A DNA stretch of 64,000 nt, taken from positions 3,286,001-3,350,000 of the forward strand of contig NC_016132.3 of the NCBI RefSeq assembly GCF_000005505.3, written 5' to 3'. Below are positions 37,201 to 48,961 of this stretch, piece by piece (the stretch's first letter is position 1; each line of letters begins with the position of its first letter). Made by a program: the position numbers and the translations under genes. The notes under the pieces were generated by a model that was given only the letters and a program-made list of their open reading frames with translations, was not told the origin of the DNA and did not search any database. The DNA comes from Brachypodium distachyon (taxonomy: Eukaryota > Streptophyta > Magnoliopsida > Poales > Poaceae).

Positions 37201-38953
37201 GGCACTCCTGAAGGGACTTTGCTTGGTAGTGTGTACGATAATGCTGTCCACACAATCACCATTAGCGGGACACCATAATCGGCAATGAAGCTTCTAAGGC
37301 ATCCTGCAATGGCAACTCAAAGACACAATAGTCAGTGGCCGAGTGGATGGGTATTAACATGTAAAACTAGAGCTTATATTCTTTTTGGCCTGGCATAAAA
37401 ATGGAAAGTTTGAAACATCTATATGCTGATTCACAATACAATGTTTTTTAGGGGACAGAACACAATGATTTTATTTATTATTATACAGCGACTACGATGA
37501 ATTTTGTTTTTGAAGGGCTTCAGGAGCAAATTCTAAAATTGATGATATAATGAATGTAAGTAAATATCCATATAAATATTACAGCGATATTTGGATGAGA
37601 TATAATAAACTTGAAAGAAGATAACTCAACTGAAGCCCAACTTTGAATGGCCCAGCCTTAAGCCGACCTGCTCCGATCCCAAAAGAACCCATGGTTGGCC
37701 TAGTCTTAACTCAAGACTGACCTGAACTAGGCCCAATACATATTCCGCCCTAGGCGGTACAACTTAATGACTGGATGGCTATCACTTGGCGGATTGAAAG
37801 GACGTTGTTGGTTTGAAGATGTGGTGTAAGATGAGAGTTCGGTTTGCACTAAAATTAGATTCAACAAGACAAGGAATAGAAAAACGTGTGACCAACCTAT
37901 GCCATACAGCCATGACCTTGCCCGCCTACTCTTCAATGCAGTGTATAGCAAGCCAATTGAAAAAATGACACCAAGCAGGCCATTGACGTATATCCACTGG
38001 AAATCATATATCAGTGAACTGCGGTCAACAATTTCAGCCGCTTTAGGCAAACTGAACTCACTTACAATTCCCTGCAAGAGATCATGCACACTATAAGTTT
38101 TTTTAAAAAGGTGCAAATAGCTGGGATTTAGCAGATAACGTATACCTTGATTGCTTGTTGCAGGAACAGAACAGTGATCAACATCCCAAATAGTTCTCCT
38201 GCAACCCTTGTAAATCTGCTAATCACATTGGAAGCATTGAACATTGCCAGAAAAAACAACATGATAGCAGTCCAAATACAGACCCTGTCAACAGCAACAA
38301 AGACAAAGAGCATTTATTTTTATGATACCAAAGCTATCACAGGATCTGGTATAATCAATTTTAATACCTACCATCCAGCCCAAGCCAAATATAGCTGTTC
38401 TCCCAAACCTGCCTCCTCCTTGGCAAAGTTGTAGAGATACGTATACATGATAATGGTAGGTTCTGCAACTCCAACAATCAACAATGGCTGCCCTCCAAGA
38501 ATCGAATGTATTACCCCACATATCGCGGTGGATGCCAATGTTTCAACTGTGCTCAGCATACCATCTGAAACAAACGACATCTTTGTTAGAAATGACGTGC
38601 AATTCAAGCTTAAGTACAACGCGGTAGAGTTGATTGAGAGTGAAAGTATTCACTTGTTTCTCTGCTCAGCTGCTCTCCAAAGGCGATGACGGGGAGTGCA
38701 GAGGCAAAAAAGATATACATGGTAGGGGCCAATATCCTGACAATGCATCCCGATGCAACATAAGCAACTAAGCGATGTAATTTCCATGTAAAAATGATGG
38801 GGTGAGACATGGGTAATAATGGACATGAAGTTGCTGAAAGAAAACCGACCTGAAACCAGCACGGAGCCCAGCAACCCAGTCGTCCTTGTACCAAGATGCT
38901 CTCCCTTTGACATCGGCGACGACTCCCTTGAAGGGGTTCCTTAGTAAATCCAT
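34203..38953 (-). CDS. Boron/anion transporter, BOR (SLC4) family, 673 aa
   Basis: Twelve coding exons: 38850-38953, 38654-38736, 38372-38564, 38146-38284, 37897-38071, 37137-37303, 36870-37043, 36445-36540, 36245-36361, 34897-35219, 34507-34774, 34203-34385; 2022 nt, all phases join. The start [19 protein letters not shown] and the motifs [59 protein letters not shown], and [11 protein letters not shown] are diagnostic of plant BOR borate exporters. Those proteins are plasma-membrane anion/borate transporters of the bicarbonate transporter fold, with 10-14 membrane helices. Known BOR proteins are about 660-740 aa, so this is full length. A cytosolic loop near residues 378-450 carries the tyrosine-containing [11 protein letters not shown] segment. 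In Arabidopsis BOR1 such loop tyrosines act in trafficking; here that is inference. The subfamily (BOR1-4) is not resolved. Confidence 0.95.
35311..35403 (+). mobile_element. 5'-truncated retroposon (SINE-like tail) with 17-bp target duplication
   Basis: A 17-bp direct repeat, GTGCGTGGGTGATGATG, at 35311-35327 and 35387-35403, encloses about 59 bp that begins CCTACCCCAACTTGCTTGGG and ends in a (GTT)n run of about eight units. A 3' simple-sequence tail with a long target duplication is the mark of target-primed reverse transcription. The body resembles a 3' end seen often in grass SINEs, but I cannot name the family. It lies in intron 9 of the BOR gene (35220-36244), antisense to the gene. Confidence 0.8.
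35475..35499. repeat. Poly-G tract
   Basis: A run of roughly 18-20 G in BOR intron 9, just before the fold-back element. Similar runs are at 2441-2455 and 10071-10086. Such runs are prone to sequencing and replication slippage, so the length is uncertain. Confidence 0.6.
35547..36081. mobile_element. Mutator-type fold-back MITE, 535 bp, 9-bp target duplication
   Basis: Ends GAGTAAAA...TTTTACTC, with inverted arms of about 145 bp, and flanked by a perfect 9-bp duplication TTGTTAAAA at 35538-35546 and 36082-36090. The central ~230 bp is GC-rich and unlike the arms, with a frame starting [17 protein letters not shown] related, diverged copy is at 42260-42775. It sits in BOR intron 9. The 9-bp duplication places it with Mutator-family non-autonomous elements. 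Confidence 0.88.
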
Positions 38954-38956
38954 CGA

Positions 38957-39802
38957 CTGGTCACAAAGTTTGAGAGAGTCAGTAACGGCGAGAATTTCTA
39001 TACGAAATAGGCACAGGATGACTTAAGTCGTTTACAATTACAGCTCAAGGTAAAATGAGGAAAAATCTGTCTAGGAAATTGAATTTGCTTCCATTTGCTT
39101 TTGACGCGGAGTAGATATATAGTAGTACTACTACTTGTGTAGTACTGAATGCACGGAAGCTCCTCAGAAAATGAGAGGTAAAATTATTCCTAAACAATAC
39201 ACAACTTTACGAAGAACAGCTCATCAGCTCAACTTATTTACAATTAACAAACACGTCAACCGAAACACAAGTTTATATCCAAGCGATCAAACTTGGCTAA
39301 GAAAATAACAGAAGTATCGGCGGCAACCAACCAGAGAATCCAATCCAGGCAGGAACGCGTCGCACAAAACATATTTCCGCAAAACCCAAAGTTGTAAATA
39401 ATAGAAAATCCAAACGGAACCCAGTCCCCCGTCCACATGCGCATAAACCGGGTCCAAAAAACAACCGAACGCAGCATTTCTCCGCATCGTTACGAACAAG
39501 TCAGGAACTCCTCACTATACTATGCCGATCAAAATCCGCCGCTAAAAACTCGAAGAAAATCCGGGAAAACAAACCCCACGCACGGATGAATCAAGCAGGC
39601 AGAGCGACTCATGCATGCGCTGATTTTTTTTTTACAAAAAAAACAAAAACCCTGCAACGGTTCAAATGGAACGGAAATCGCAAAAGCCGGAAACCACTCC
39701 AAATTCCCAGGAGAACGGCGGCAGCGCCGCAGCGGCATCTGGCGAACGCGCGTGCGGATCGATCGACCGTAGACGAAAATAAAAAGGCATCGTAGGTCGT
39801 AC
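38957..39802 (-). other. Inferred intron in the 5' leader of the BOR gene
   Basis: On the minus strand a donor CCG/GTACGA at 39802 and an acceptor GACCAG/TCG at 38957, three bases before the start ATG, fit a leader intron. The leader exon would run from about 39920 to 39803 and is GC-rich. It contains no ATG, so no upstream open reading frame is present in this inferred leader. Inferred from splice-site matches only. Confidence 0.6.
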
Positions 39803-39950
39803 CGGTTAAGGGCGGCGGCGGCAGGGGGAACGGCGGGTCGGATCGGCAATGCCGGCTTCTCCTCGGCGCGGGAGCGGAGAACCCTAGGCGGCGGCGGGTG
39901 TGTTACGAGCGGCGCGGTTGGCTTCTCGAGGCCGCCGTGACACGCGGCTA

Positions 39951-39957
39951 CTTATAA
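39951..39957 (-). promoter_or_regulatory. TATA box of the BOR gene
   Basis: TTATAAG on the minus strand, roughly 30 bp upstream of where the inferred leader would begin and about 150 bp upstream of the leader-intron donor. Match only. Confidence 0.5.
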
Positions 39958-40631
39958 GGGACCGGGCAAGGGGCAAATCAAGTGGGAGAGGCGAGGAAGA
40001 AGACTGGGGCCTGCCCTGCCAAGGGGGCGAAGAGGAGGAGTTTTCTGCTGCCTTCTCCGTTCTGCTCTCTGACGAGTGGGGATCAAGTTCAAGAGAGACA
40101 CTGCCGCTATCGGGGCCCAGTGGAGATCCGCTGCGGGTCCCACGTGGCAAGGACACAGTGGCCCGTGGGGTCACTGGTGACCGCGCATCACGGTCGTGGC
40201 CGGGGGCGATCAGCGGATCCCGGCCGTCCGCTCGGGGCCGCGTGATCTCCGCGGTCCTTTGCCGCTCGCCTAGGGTCGGTGTCTCCCTGTCCGGGGTCTC
40301 TGACCGTGTGGGACCGGGGCGGGGTGAGGTGGACTGCGTCGTCCGCTGCTTCCTCCTTCCCCCGTGAATCGTGGTGCTTTTTTTATGTCCCTCCCGGTAA
40401 AAATGTGTGCACGTCTCCCCGACACGAGACTTTGTGGTGAACGGACGGACACGAGCCGGCAGCTGCTCTTTCACGTGTGTTCTTGGACCAGTTGCCCATC
40501 ATCGTCTTACGGGCGGACGGGAGAAAAAGAGAGCACATATAAATGGTCGCGTACGTACGTACCCGTGAACGAGAGAACAAACGGTTCGGCACACGACCAA
40601 GGACGCACACGTATCGTAGCTAGTAGTACTA
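39958..40631. other. Upstream region of the BOR gene, GC-rich
   Basis: 40000-40370 is GC-rich, with open frames on both strands but no domain. Probably the BOR upstream region. No gene supported. Confidence 0.4.
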
Positions 40632-41100
40632 GTGTTAGGCTCAAGCTCACGTTCTCCCGTCTTTAAAAACGAGATAGTACTACTGCCGCGCAGGCCGCAG
40701 TAGTAGTTCATTTCGTGCGTGTTCTCGTTTTCGTTATGTTTTGGAAGAACGAGCCCGGAGAGCGAAGACGATGGAATTGAATCTGCACGTACGATGCCGG
40801 CCAGGACATGGAAACGCCGAAACAAAGAGGCGGACCGCACGCAGATGGGAGAAAACGACTTTGGTTCCTCATTTCCCTTCGCTTCCGTGGGGTCGGTGGG
40901 CGCAGCAGCAGCACGCATCGCCCGCGTGCTCCAACAGCTGCCGCTGCCTTTTTGGACATCAGTTTGGATTCTGTGGATTGCACATGCATGCAGCATCCGA
41001 GCCCTCCATCACGAACCACGACTCTTCGAAACAAGAGAGCTGGGTCGGAAGTGCACTATGCAGCTTTCTTTCTTTTTTACTGTAGAACGAACTATATACT

Positions 41101-41225
41101 ACTCGTTCTAATTCTAAATTCTTAACTCAAATTTGTCCAAATATAAATGTATCTATTTTTAAAAAACGTCTAGATACATATAATATTTCGACAACAATTT
41201 TGAATCTACTCCGTACCAGAGGGAA
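41101..41225. mobile_element. Degenerate Stowaway-like MITE
   Basis: TACTCGTTCTAATTCTAAATTC... ends near TACTCCGTACC. The interior phrase AATGTATCTATTTTTAAAAA and TCTAGATACATATAATATTT matches the MITE at 42091. Inverted ends are weak. It is absent from copy B of the duplication. Confidence 0.5.
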
Positions 41226-41647
41226 AGAAATTACACGTGTGTCAGTTACCTTCCAAACGTGTACCGATCGATCGAGCCAAGCCCGCGCAGGCCAGCTAGC
41301 ATGGTCACGTGAACGGCCATGGAATACGCTTGTGCGTGTGCGTGTGCTGTTAGAATCGAGCCGGCCTTTATCTAGTTCGATTAGGAATGGAACGTAGCTG
41401 GACGGTTCTAGTTCTACATATAAGAAGGATGTTCCATTCTGAGGAACCATGTGGTTACTTTATTTCAGTTCATTCTTTCAACCAAACACTAAGGGCTTTT
41501 CAATTTCAGAAGTTTCCATTTCTAATGAATCTTTCTATTCAACTCGTCTGATTTGCAGGATTTAAATTATATAGGAGTAGGATATTTCACATGTAATTTC
41601 TTATGGAAATATTGTTTCCATGACAACTGTGACACAAATTTCTTTTA

Positions 41648-41767
41648 CTCCCTCCGGCCGAAATTATTTGTCGAAATATTACATGTATCTAGCTAGACGA
41701 TTTTTAAACATAGGTACATCCATATTTGGGCAAATTTTAGACAAATAGTAATATGGGTCGGAGGGAA
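41648..41767. mobile_element. Stowaway-like MITE
   Basis: Ends CTCCCTCCGGCCGAAATTAT and inverted ATATGGGTCGGAGGGAA, flanked by TA. Inserted in copy A of the duplication; copy B lacks it at the matching place (about 44362-44392). Confidence 0.82.
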
Positions 41768-42090
41768 TAGAAGTTTATGTATTTTTCTTGTTGTGCAATC
41801 AAATAGATCTTCTTTGCATATTCAGGCGTCTTGAAATTCCTGTAGATTTAACATGGCATGCCGTTAAATTTCTATGTTTTTAGTGTTCCTGTGTTTTTAT
41901 ATTTCTACAGATTAAAAAGACCCTAAAACCAAGTTCAATGTGACAACTATTTTTGGATAAAAGCGCCCCTATGTACAAATAATGGTTTTAAGTAGAAGTA
42001 TGTATACTCATGAAAACGTGGAAGGACACTCAATTCATGTTCATGGTTTTAAGTGGAAGGACACTCAATTCATGCATGCACCGTCTGCTA

Positions 42091-42203
42091 CTTCCGATCC
42101 GTTCCATAATTCTCGTCTCGAATTTGTTCAAAAATGAATGTATCTATTCTTAAAAACGTATAGATACATGTAATATTTTGACAAGAATATGGAACGGAGG
42201 GAG
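42091..42203. mobile_element. Stowaway-like MITE
   Basis: Ends CTTCCGATCCGTTCCATAATTC and inverted GAATATGGAACGGAGGGAG, flanked by TA. The empty site is preserved in copy B near 44665 (CTACTAGTCAGCTC), so this insertion followed the segmental duplication. Confidence 0.84.
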
Positions 42204-42259
42204 TACTGAGCTTTGCTTCTATTTTTGTTGAGGAGGTCTGCTTCTATACGAACAGACAA

Positions 42260-42775
42260 GAGTAAAATACACCACTAGTTCATGAACTCCGCAAAAATGA
42301 ACACTTTAATCCACGAATTCGGAAAATGCACACTTAAACCCCTAAACTGTGACTATTGTGTCATTTTAGTCCAAAAACAGTCTGGCGAGGCCATGTCAGC
42401 TTTGGCCAGGACAACGGGCTTCTACTAGATTTTCTTAGGATTTTTTTAGCAAAATCACCATGCCCGAGCCGCCCGCGAGGGGCAAGGTGGCCGCGCCCAT
42501 ACAGGGATCCTGAGGCCTGAGAACCACGCCATTGCCGCCGCTGCCTCGTCTAAGGTTGATATCAAGTCCACAACACTCAATTTTGACGAGAATACGCCGG
42601 TGAAGGGGTCGCCGAAGCCGACGTGACGGCCACATGACATGTTTAAACCTTGCCGAATCTTTTTTGGATTAAAGTGACACAGTAGTTCCAGTTTAAGGGT
42701 TTAAGTGTGCGTTTTTTTGAGTTCGTGGACTAAAGTGTTCATTTTTACCGATTTCATTTCACGCGGTATTTTACT
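42260..42775. mobile_element. Fold-back MITE, second copy of the 35547 family
   Basis: Starts GAGTAAAATACACC and ends near GGTATTTTACT. Arms and centre match 35547-36081, including the ATGCCCGAGCCGCCCGCGA block and GTGAAGGGGTCGCCGAAGCC. The shared central frame is broken here by in-frame stops (for example TGA after CAGGGATCC). No clean target duplication remains. Confidence 0.82.
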
Positions 42776-42942
42776 AAGGATGACGACAGCCAAGACTTGT
42801 TTAGCTGTCCATGCATGCGACGCGAGCTAGCGTCATGCGATTCGATGATTTGATCAGAAACCAATCATTCACCATCCATGTTTATATATAACTGACAACA
42901 GTGGTTATGCGCATGCGTGCAGGAAACTAATTACCATGTATA

Positions 42943-43053
42943 CTCCTCTGTCCCATGTTAAGTGACGAAATATTACATGTATCTAAATGATTTTTGGTCA
43001 TAGATACATCTATATTTGACAAATTTAAATCACGTAATATGAGACGTAGGGAG
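42943..43053. mobile_element. Stowaway-like MITE
   Basis: Ends CTCCTCTGTCCCATGTTAAG and inverted ATATGAGACGTAGGGAG, with TA at both sides. Same family phrase (CGAAATATTACATGTATCTA) as the copies at 41648 and 15441. Confidence 0.82.
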
Positions 43054-43756
43054 TATGATTTAAATCTCTATCTCTACTACTTATAAATTCTCCAACATAT
43101 TTTTCTCCATAGCTCCCCCACAAAACCTATACTGAACCTTCCCATCTCACAATTAACACACGTACCGTACCTAGCAGTGTGTTAGGTTCAAGCTCACGTT
43201 CTCCGTCTTTGAAAACGAGATAGTACTACTGCAGGAGTAGTTCATCTTGTGCGTGTTCTTCTTTTTGTTACGTTGGACGGAGGGAGTATGTTTTTTGGAA
43301 GAACGAGCCCCGAGAGCGAAGACGATGGAATTAAAATCTGCAGGCACGATGCCGGCCAGGACATGGAACGCCCGAAGCCAGAGCTGGACCGCACGCAGAT
43401 GGGAGAAAACGACTTTGGTTCCTCTGTGATGTACTCATGTCTCATTTCCCTTCGCTTCCGTGGGGTCGGTGGGCGCAGCAGCACGGCACGCATCGCCCGC
43501 GTGCTCCAACCGCTGCCGCTGCCTTTTTGGACATCGGTTCGGATCCTGCGGATTGCACAGGCATCAGCATGCAGCATCCGAGCCCTCCGTCACGAACAAC
43601 GACTCTTCAAAACAAGAGAGCTGGGTCGGAAGTATACTGCACTGCTCTCTTTTTTTAAGCGTGGAATTATACACTACTAGAACGGAAATTACACGTGTGT
43701 CAGAAACACATGTGTACGGTGTGCCGATCGATCGAGCCAAGCCCGCGCAGGCCACC

Positions 43757-44122
43757 GGGGCATCTCCACCGCGTGTCAGAAAACACATGTGTCCGTTTTG
43801 GTCCCTTCGACTTGGACATATGTTTTTGTCGGCTTGAGTCTATTGGTGTCGCAGACATGTTCATTAATTTGTATGTTTTATTATTTAGTTTGGGTCACAA
43901 ACAGGTGGGCCAGTGAAGGACAAGGAAGCAAAAGGAGGAAAAGCCCAGTGTAAAGATGTTGTCTATCTAGACCCAAACCTGGATCAAATTTGGGTTGGAA
44001 TGAGTCGCGCCAGACAGCAAAGCGGACGGCCGTCGAAATGGGTCACTGCGCTGGGCGTGCTTTTGTTTGTTTGGACCGAAACAGACCAATTTGCGCTAAA
44101 TGGGTCGTTCCGCTGGAGATTC
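43757..44122. mobile_element. Harbinger-type MITE
   Basis: Begins GGGGCATCTCCACCGCG and ends CGCTGGAGATTCCC, whose inverse is GGGAATCTCCAGCG. This matches the GGGCATCTCCA-type ends of grass Harbinger MITEs. Copy A runs straight across the site (GCAGGCCAG... to GTGAACGGCC). The three-base target duplication is not clear. Confidence 0.7.
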
Positions 44123-44863
44123 CCTGAACGGCCATGTAACACACTTGTGCGTATGCGTGTGCCATCGGAATCGAGACAGCCTTTTATATCTTGTTCAATG
44201 TTAAAAATACGAAACAAGGGCTTTTGAATTTCGAAGGTTTCCATTTCTAAAGAATCTTTCTGAACAACTCTTTTGATTTGCAGTATTTAACATTATAGAA
44301 TTTGTTTCTATGGGTTATTCCGCATGCAATTCCTTATGGAATTATTGTTTCTATGACAACTATGACTATCACACAGATGCTACATTTAAAAAAAAAACTT
44401 TACGTATTTTTCATGTTGTGCAATCAAATAGATCTTATTTGCATATTCATGTGTCCTTAATTCCTACAGTATTTAACATGACATGCCGTTCAATTTCTAT
44501 GTTTTTCTGTTCCGTGTTTTGAATTTCTACGAATTAAGTATAACTATGTATACTCATGAAATGTGGAAGGACACTCAATGGTTTAGCATCATATTCATGT
44601 CCACTTCAGTATTTTCTAGAAGAACATTTGATTTGTACGAGCATGCATGCACCGTCTTTCTCTACTAGTCAGCTCTGCTTCTATTTTTGTTGAGGAGGTC
44701 TCTGCTTCTATTCGAACAGACAAAAGCTGCATGATCTAAGCGATGACGACGCGAAGATTCGCTCGCCGAAGCTGTCCATGCATCCGACGCGAGCTAGTAT
44801 GGCTAGCTAGTGTCAGCACCATGCATGCAATTCGATCAGAAACCAATCATTCACCATAGTCAA

Positions 44864-46068
44864 GGGCATCTCCACCGCAAGGAAAAGCAGATGAAAGCAA
44901 ATGAACCGGTTTCCTCTGCGAGAAACGATACGAGCACATGTACCAAGGCTATAGTACCGATTGAAAGAATCGTTGGATGGGACCCACCAATACATCCGGA
45001 TTTTTTGGGCATGGTCTTCTCCACAGCATCATCCTCTCCCCATTTCCCTTCACGGACCAAAAATTCTCTTTCCTTTTCGCGGATTCTTCCCACGATTTTC
45101 TCCCGCCGTCTTCCACCTTCCTGACGAACTGCCGCTCGAGTCGATTCCCAGCCGGCTTGTGCCGTTGGATGTTGTTATCCTAAAAAAAACTGTAGTTTGA
45201 TTTAGTATAAGTATGCTCTATTGGATTCAGGCTACTATCATTTTTTGTTGTTACATGTACTCGTCCTCTTAAGCTTTTGATTTGTCTTGTGCTGGGAGGG
45301 CTTGTGTGAATTCTATTGTGCGACGCCAAGAAGGAGCAAGGAAAGACGTCAAGAGGGCATTTGCTGCCTTGCAACATCGATTTTTTATTGTGCGACGCTC
45401 AGCCCGCCAGTGGGAACGAGCAACTCTTGCACGAATCATGCGAGCTTGTGTCATTCTCCACAATATGGTAATTGAAGACGAGGGTGACATGTTCAATGCT
45501 CCTTTGAACTCGGATGAGATAGACGGTACATCGGTTGTTTTCCCACCTGAAGTCACCATTGGCGTCACCCTTGCATTTTCCGATGTCCTTAGAAGAAATG
45601 CCACCATCCGAGCTCGGTCGACGCACATCCAACTCAAAAAAGATTTAGTGGAGAATATCTGGCAAAAGTTTAGGCATGGGTAGAATAATTTGGCTTTGAA
45701 TAATTATGTATTTTTTTTCTTGAGTATGCTACTATGGAATCCTCAAATAATCGTATGATCCGCATGATAAATAAATTGTTTATTGTCTATTCTGTTTGTG
45801 TATGTGTGTGCTTAATTTTTTTTTGCTAGATTATCATAGGACAGTTCTCATTCCAATATGCACGTACAATATGTACACATATGGACTACAAAGATAGATT
45901 TCATTTTAGATCCTTACAAAAAAGCCACACATGCATCATTTAAATATTGTTTCGATTTTAGTTACAAGCCATAGTAACGCACCGTTGAAGAAGTTGTTAC
46001 TTCCCACAAACCTACTCTCTCTCTCCTCACCCAGTACCAGCTTTAGTACCTTCCCATCGAGGATGCCC
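44864..46068. mobile_element. PIF/Harbinger element, 1.2 kb, internally deleted
   Basis: Ends GGGCATCTCCACCG and inverted GGGCATCCTCGATGG. The flanks are CAA on the left and TAA on the right, a likely decayed 3-bp TAA/TTA duplication. It contains the C-terminal part of a PIF-type transposase (45282-45683). It interrupts copy B of the segmental duplication; copy A provides the uninterrupted sequence. Confidence 0.78.
45282..45683 (+). pseudogene. PIF/Harbinger transposase, C-terminal remnant
   Basis: The frame contains QEGARKDVKRAFAALQHRFF, then IVRRSARQWE and IMRACVILHNMVIEDEGD. These are the conserved end of the DDE_4-type nuclease domain of PIF/Harbinger transposases; the E of ARKDVKRAF-type and the ILHNMIIEDE motif are hallmarks. 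It ends with a basic tail (LVENIWQKFRHG). The N-terminal half, including the first two catalytic Asp residues, is missing, and the upstream 400 bp of the element shows no homologous frame. The Met at the annotated start has no support as a true start. Non-functional remnant. Confidence 0.82.
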
Positions 46069-46110
46069 TAACAACAGTGGTTATGCGTACGTGTGCAAGA
46101 AATCAATTAA

Positions 46111-48961
46111 TTTAAAAAAGCATAGTCTAAATATTTCTAGAGGGTGAATATACGGCGCACGTTTGAGAGAGAGATTTAAAGAATCGAAAACAGCTTCGCC
46201 GGATCACGATATCACACGGAGCACCCTGTAACCACGAGCACGCAGCAGTCATCGGATAAGCTTCACTCGGCGTCTTGGTTAGACTTAAACGTGGCCATTG
46301 ATTTTTGGTTTACAAGCTACCAAAGCACACTTGATACGTGTTTCCATGGCGCGTGGCAAGAATTCCAAGAAAACGCATGTACTCCACTCCAATCTTGCAA
46401 TTCTCGCGGAGTCAGCATATATGTAAGCAATTCTGCTCCCACACACCAAAACAAGGGACGCCATATTTTTGTCTGGTCGCATGAAGTCCACCGAATTGGT
46501 TGCGCGACCACGTCTCGGGCCTCAAACTTCTCAATTCTGTCGTGGAGGGAGGCGCCATGCATGGCAGGATTATCCGAATAATCTATTTCCGACCGGCATC
46601 GCGTCAACGAATGGCGTCGTGCCAACTCTAGCTCAGGTGGAATATTTGGTTCCCGGCCGCGCGGGCATCGACGATCTAGCAGACGGAAGCAGCGATACGG
46701 GAGGCCCGGTCACGACGGCAGATGAAACAAACGGATAAAATACGTTTGGATTCGCGTGGGGCAGAAGAGATCGATTTGGCCGCTGGAAAAGGCCCCATGC
46801 AGGATATGCGAGACGACAGAACTGATCACGTACTACGTGGACCCATGAGCGAAAAATGAGTTGGAATATGTGTGCTGAAATTTCCATGGAATTGACAGCA
46901 TAGGACAGCGACTCTGTCGTGGGGAAATTTGTATAGCACCGTTTTTTCATCTGATCTACTCGTACTCCGTAGATAATTTCCACCGGAAAATTCTACCTAT
47001 AATATATCCCAACTTTACAGGCAAAATTCTTCGAGTATCCTAAAGGGCCCGAAAGGAGTACCACCCGAACGACGTGAAGCAGTCATTATGTTCGGTGAAT
47101 CGGCATGCAAGCAATGTGCAACATGTGGTGGTCGACTATTAACGCAGGGTTAGTTAGTTAGGTGCAGTAGTGTCGTCTGGTTCGTGTCTGTCTCGCTGGT
47201 AGCCGTATCGATCAGACACATGTTATATATTTTCCGAGTAGTCGATGTTGTTACACCTTTAGGAGAGGGGTATATGCACATGTACATATATACGAGCAAG
47301 CTAGGTCGCATCGATCGATGGTGGCAGACTGGCAGCTGATAATTCGATCCACCGTTGGCTATATACTTAATTAGATCACATCAGTCGACGGTGACCCAAG
47401 TTACCTAGCTCCGGCCAGTAGACAGTTGCGTCTTGGCCACTGACCATCTGCCGCACGTGCTCATAGCCTCATACGGCATATGCTGGTACTTGTTTTGAAG
47501 AACGCGATCTTCTCCTCCATTCGGTTGGGCTGCGACTTCTCTTCTGCCCAGTTCGATCCCAGTCCCAGTGTGAGTTATCACTGGCGATGGATCGATGGGT
47601 CGGCGATGACCGGGGAGTCAACATCGATCGCCGCGCCGAACAAAAAATCTACGGACCGGACTGTCCCGGTCGATCGATCGTCTTCCTCTTTGTGTCCTGC
47701 CGCACAGACGTCCGTGACCTGATGACCTCTCGACCATCGGTCTCGCTCGTTTTTTCCTTCTTCCTCGGAGCTAGCTACTTAGCTAGTACTGTGAAAGCCT
47801 GGCTCCCGCGCTTCTGCAAGACTACGCCACTGGTTCGAAGATCGGGTTGATCGAAGTCTGTGGAGTGTGAACACAGGACACCGGGCGCCACGACATTGCC
47901 CGTGCCTAGCTAGGGCTAGGATCGAGACTTAGGTAGCGGCAGCTGTTTTGTCTCAGGCGTACTGGTACTACTACCACGGTATAGTTTCTTTTCTTTTTCC
48001 GTGCAGACGATAGTATCTTCATTGACCGACCCTCGTGCAGTTCAGGACTTCAAGCCATCCATCGACCGTTCCGATCTTCATCGACAGACGAGACGACCTG
48101 TTGTACGGTCTAAAATTCCCCAGAGCTTGTAATTTCCATGACCCAATATGCGGCGTGTGAAACACTGTGAACTACCAGTACAACTCCGCGAGCGAGAATT
48201 TCTACCCTACAGGATTCGCATACGCTGCGAGGCTGTGCTAGCTATAGCTACTACGAGGAGACGAGGAGTGGCATGCATGTATAGCTAGGGGAAAATTAGT
48301 TGATTCCAACGGGGACCAACCAGCCGGGCGAGATGAACCCGGCCGTGCCGTGCCGTGCCGTACGTACGACAGAAAGTGACAGGTGATTCTGACGCTCAGA
48401 GATATTGAGCGTCGGCAGATCGGGTTCCGGTCCTCCGGAGCTTCATGACGGAGATGTTCTTGTCCATATGGCCTGTGTGGCCACGGCCATGCCCACCTCC
48501 AAGTTTTTGTGCTTCTCCTGCAGCGTGCGTACGTGTGTTCTCCGCTCTCTCACAGCAAATACTCGGGTATAGAGACACGGCCTGAGTCGAGTGATTCTTG
48601 TCCGAAGAAACAAAATTGCACACGAGGAATTTCCATTAGTCGGGGGGTGTGGCGGTCCAAACATTTTATTCTTTTTTAGGTTTGGCAGCCCAAACATTCG
48701 TTCGGCGAGATTAAGTCTGATGTGTGACTCCGTCAGCCGCCTGTCAAACCAAGTTGGATACTCCGAGTGGTTGCTTAAATTCTACCACGTGCTGACAGCC
48801 TGACATCGACCTACCTGGCCTATGTAAGTACGTTGGCCGCCCAAACCGGGAAGAAGAGGCCCAATGCTTGCCGAAGAAGAGGTCCAATGCTGGCTGTACT
48901 TTCGAATTTCGAACTGCTCCGTCAGGCTAATTTACAGAAGGTTCTGACATTCCAGGATGTA
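46111..48961. other. Intergenic, no gene seen
   Basis: CGATCGAT and CTAGCTAG runs and a short GCCGT repeat near 48342-48360. No domain, no splice structure. Confidence 0.4.

Larger units (their letters stand above)
40632..42935 (+). repeat. Segmental duplication, copy A
   Basis: Matches 43179-46110 in the same order and orientation. Shared blocks begin GTGTTAGGCTCAAGCTCACG and include CGAGCCCGGAGAGCGAAGACG, GACGATGCCGGCCAGGACATGG-like, GATCGATCGAGCCAAGCCCG, GAACGGCCATG, TTCTATTTTTGTTGAGGAGG and CAACAGTGGTTATGCG. Copy A alone holds the MITEs at 41648 and 42091 and the fold-back element at 42260. The open frames in the first ~450 bp are not conserved in frame between copies, so the segment looks non-coding. 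Confidence 0.88.
43179..46110 (+). repeat. Segmental duplication, copy B
   Basis: Direct copy of 40632-42935. Its own insertions are a Harbinger-type MITE (43757-44122) and a longer PIF/Harbinger element (44864-46068), both lacking in copy A. After the second insertion the match resumes with CAACAGTGGTTATGCGTACG at about 46072. Confidence 0.86.

Noticed and set aside
44810..45200. Frames in the left half of the PIF element as the missing transposase N-terminus
   Set aside because: No similarity to the expected DDE-domain start; the sequence looks like internal non-coding DNA.
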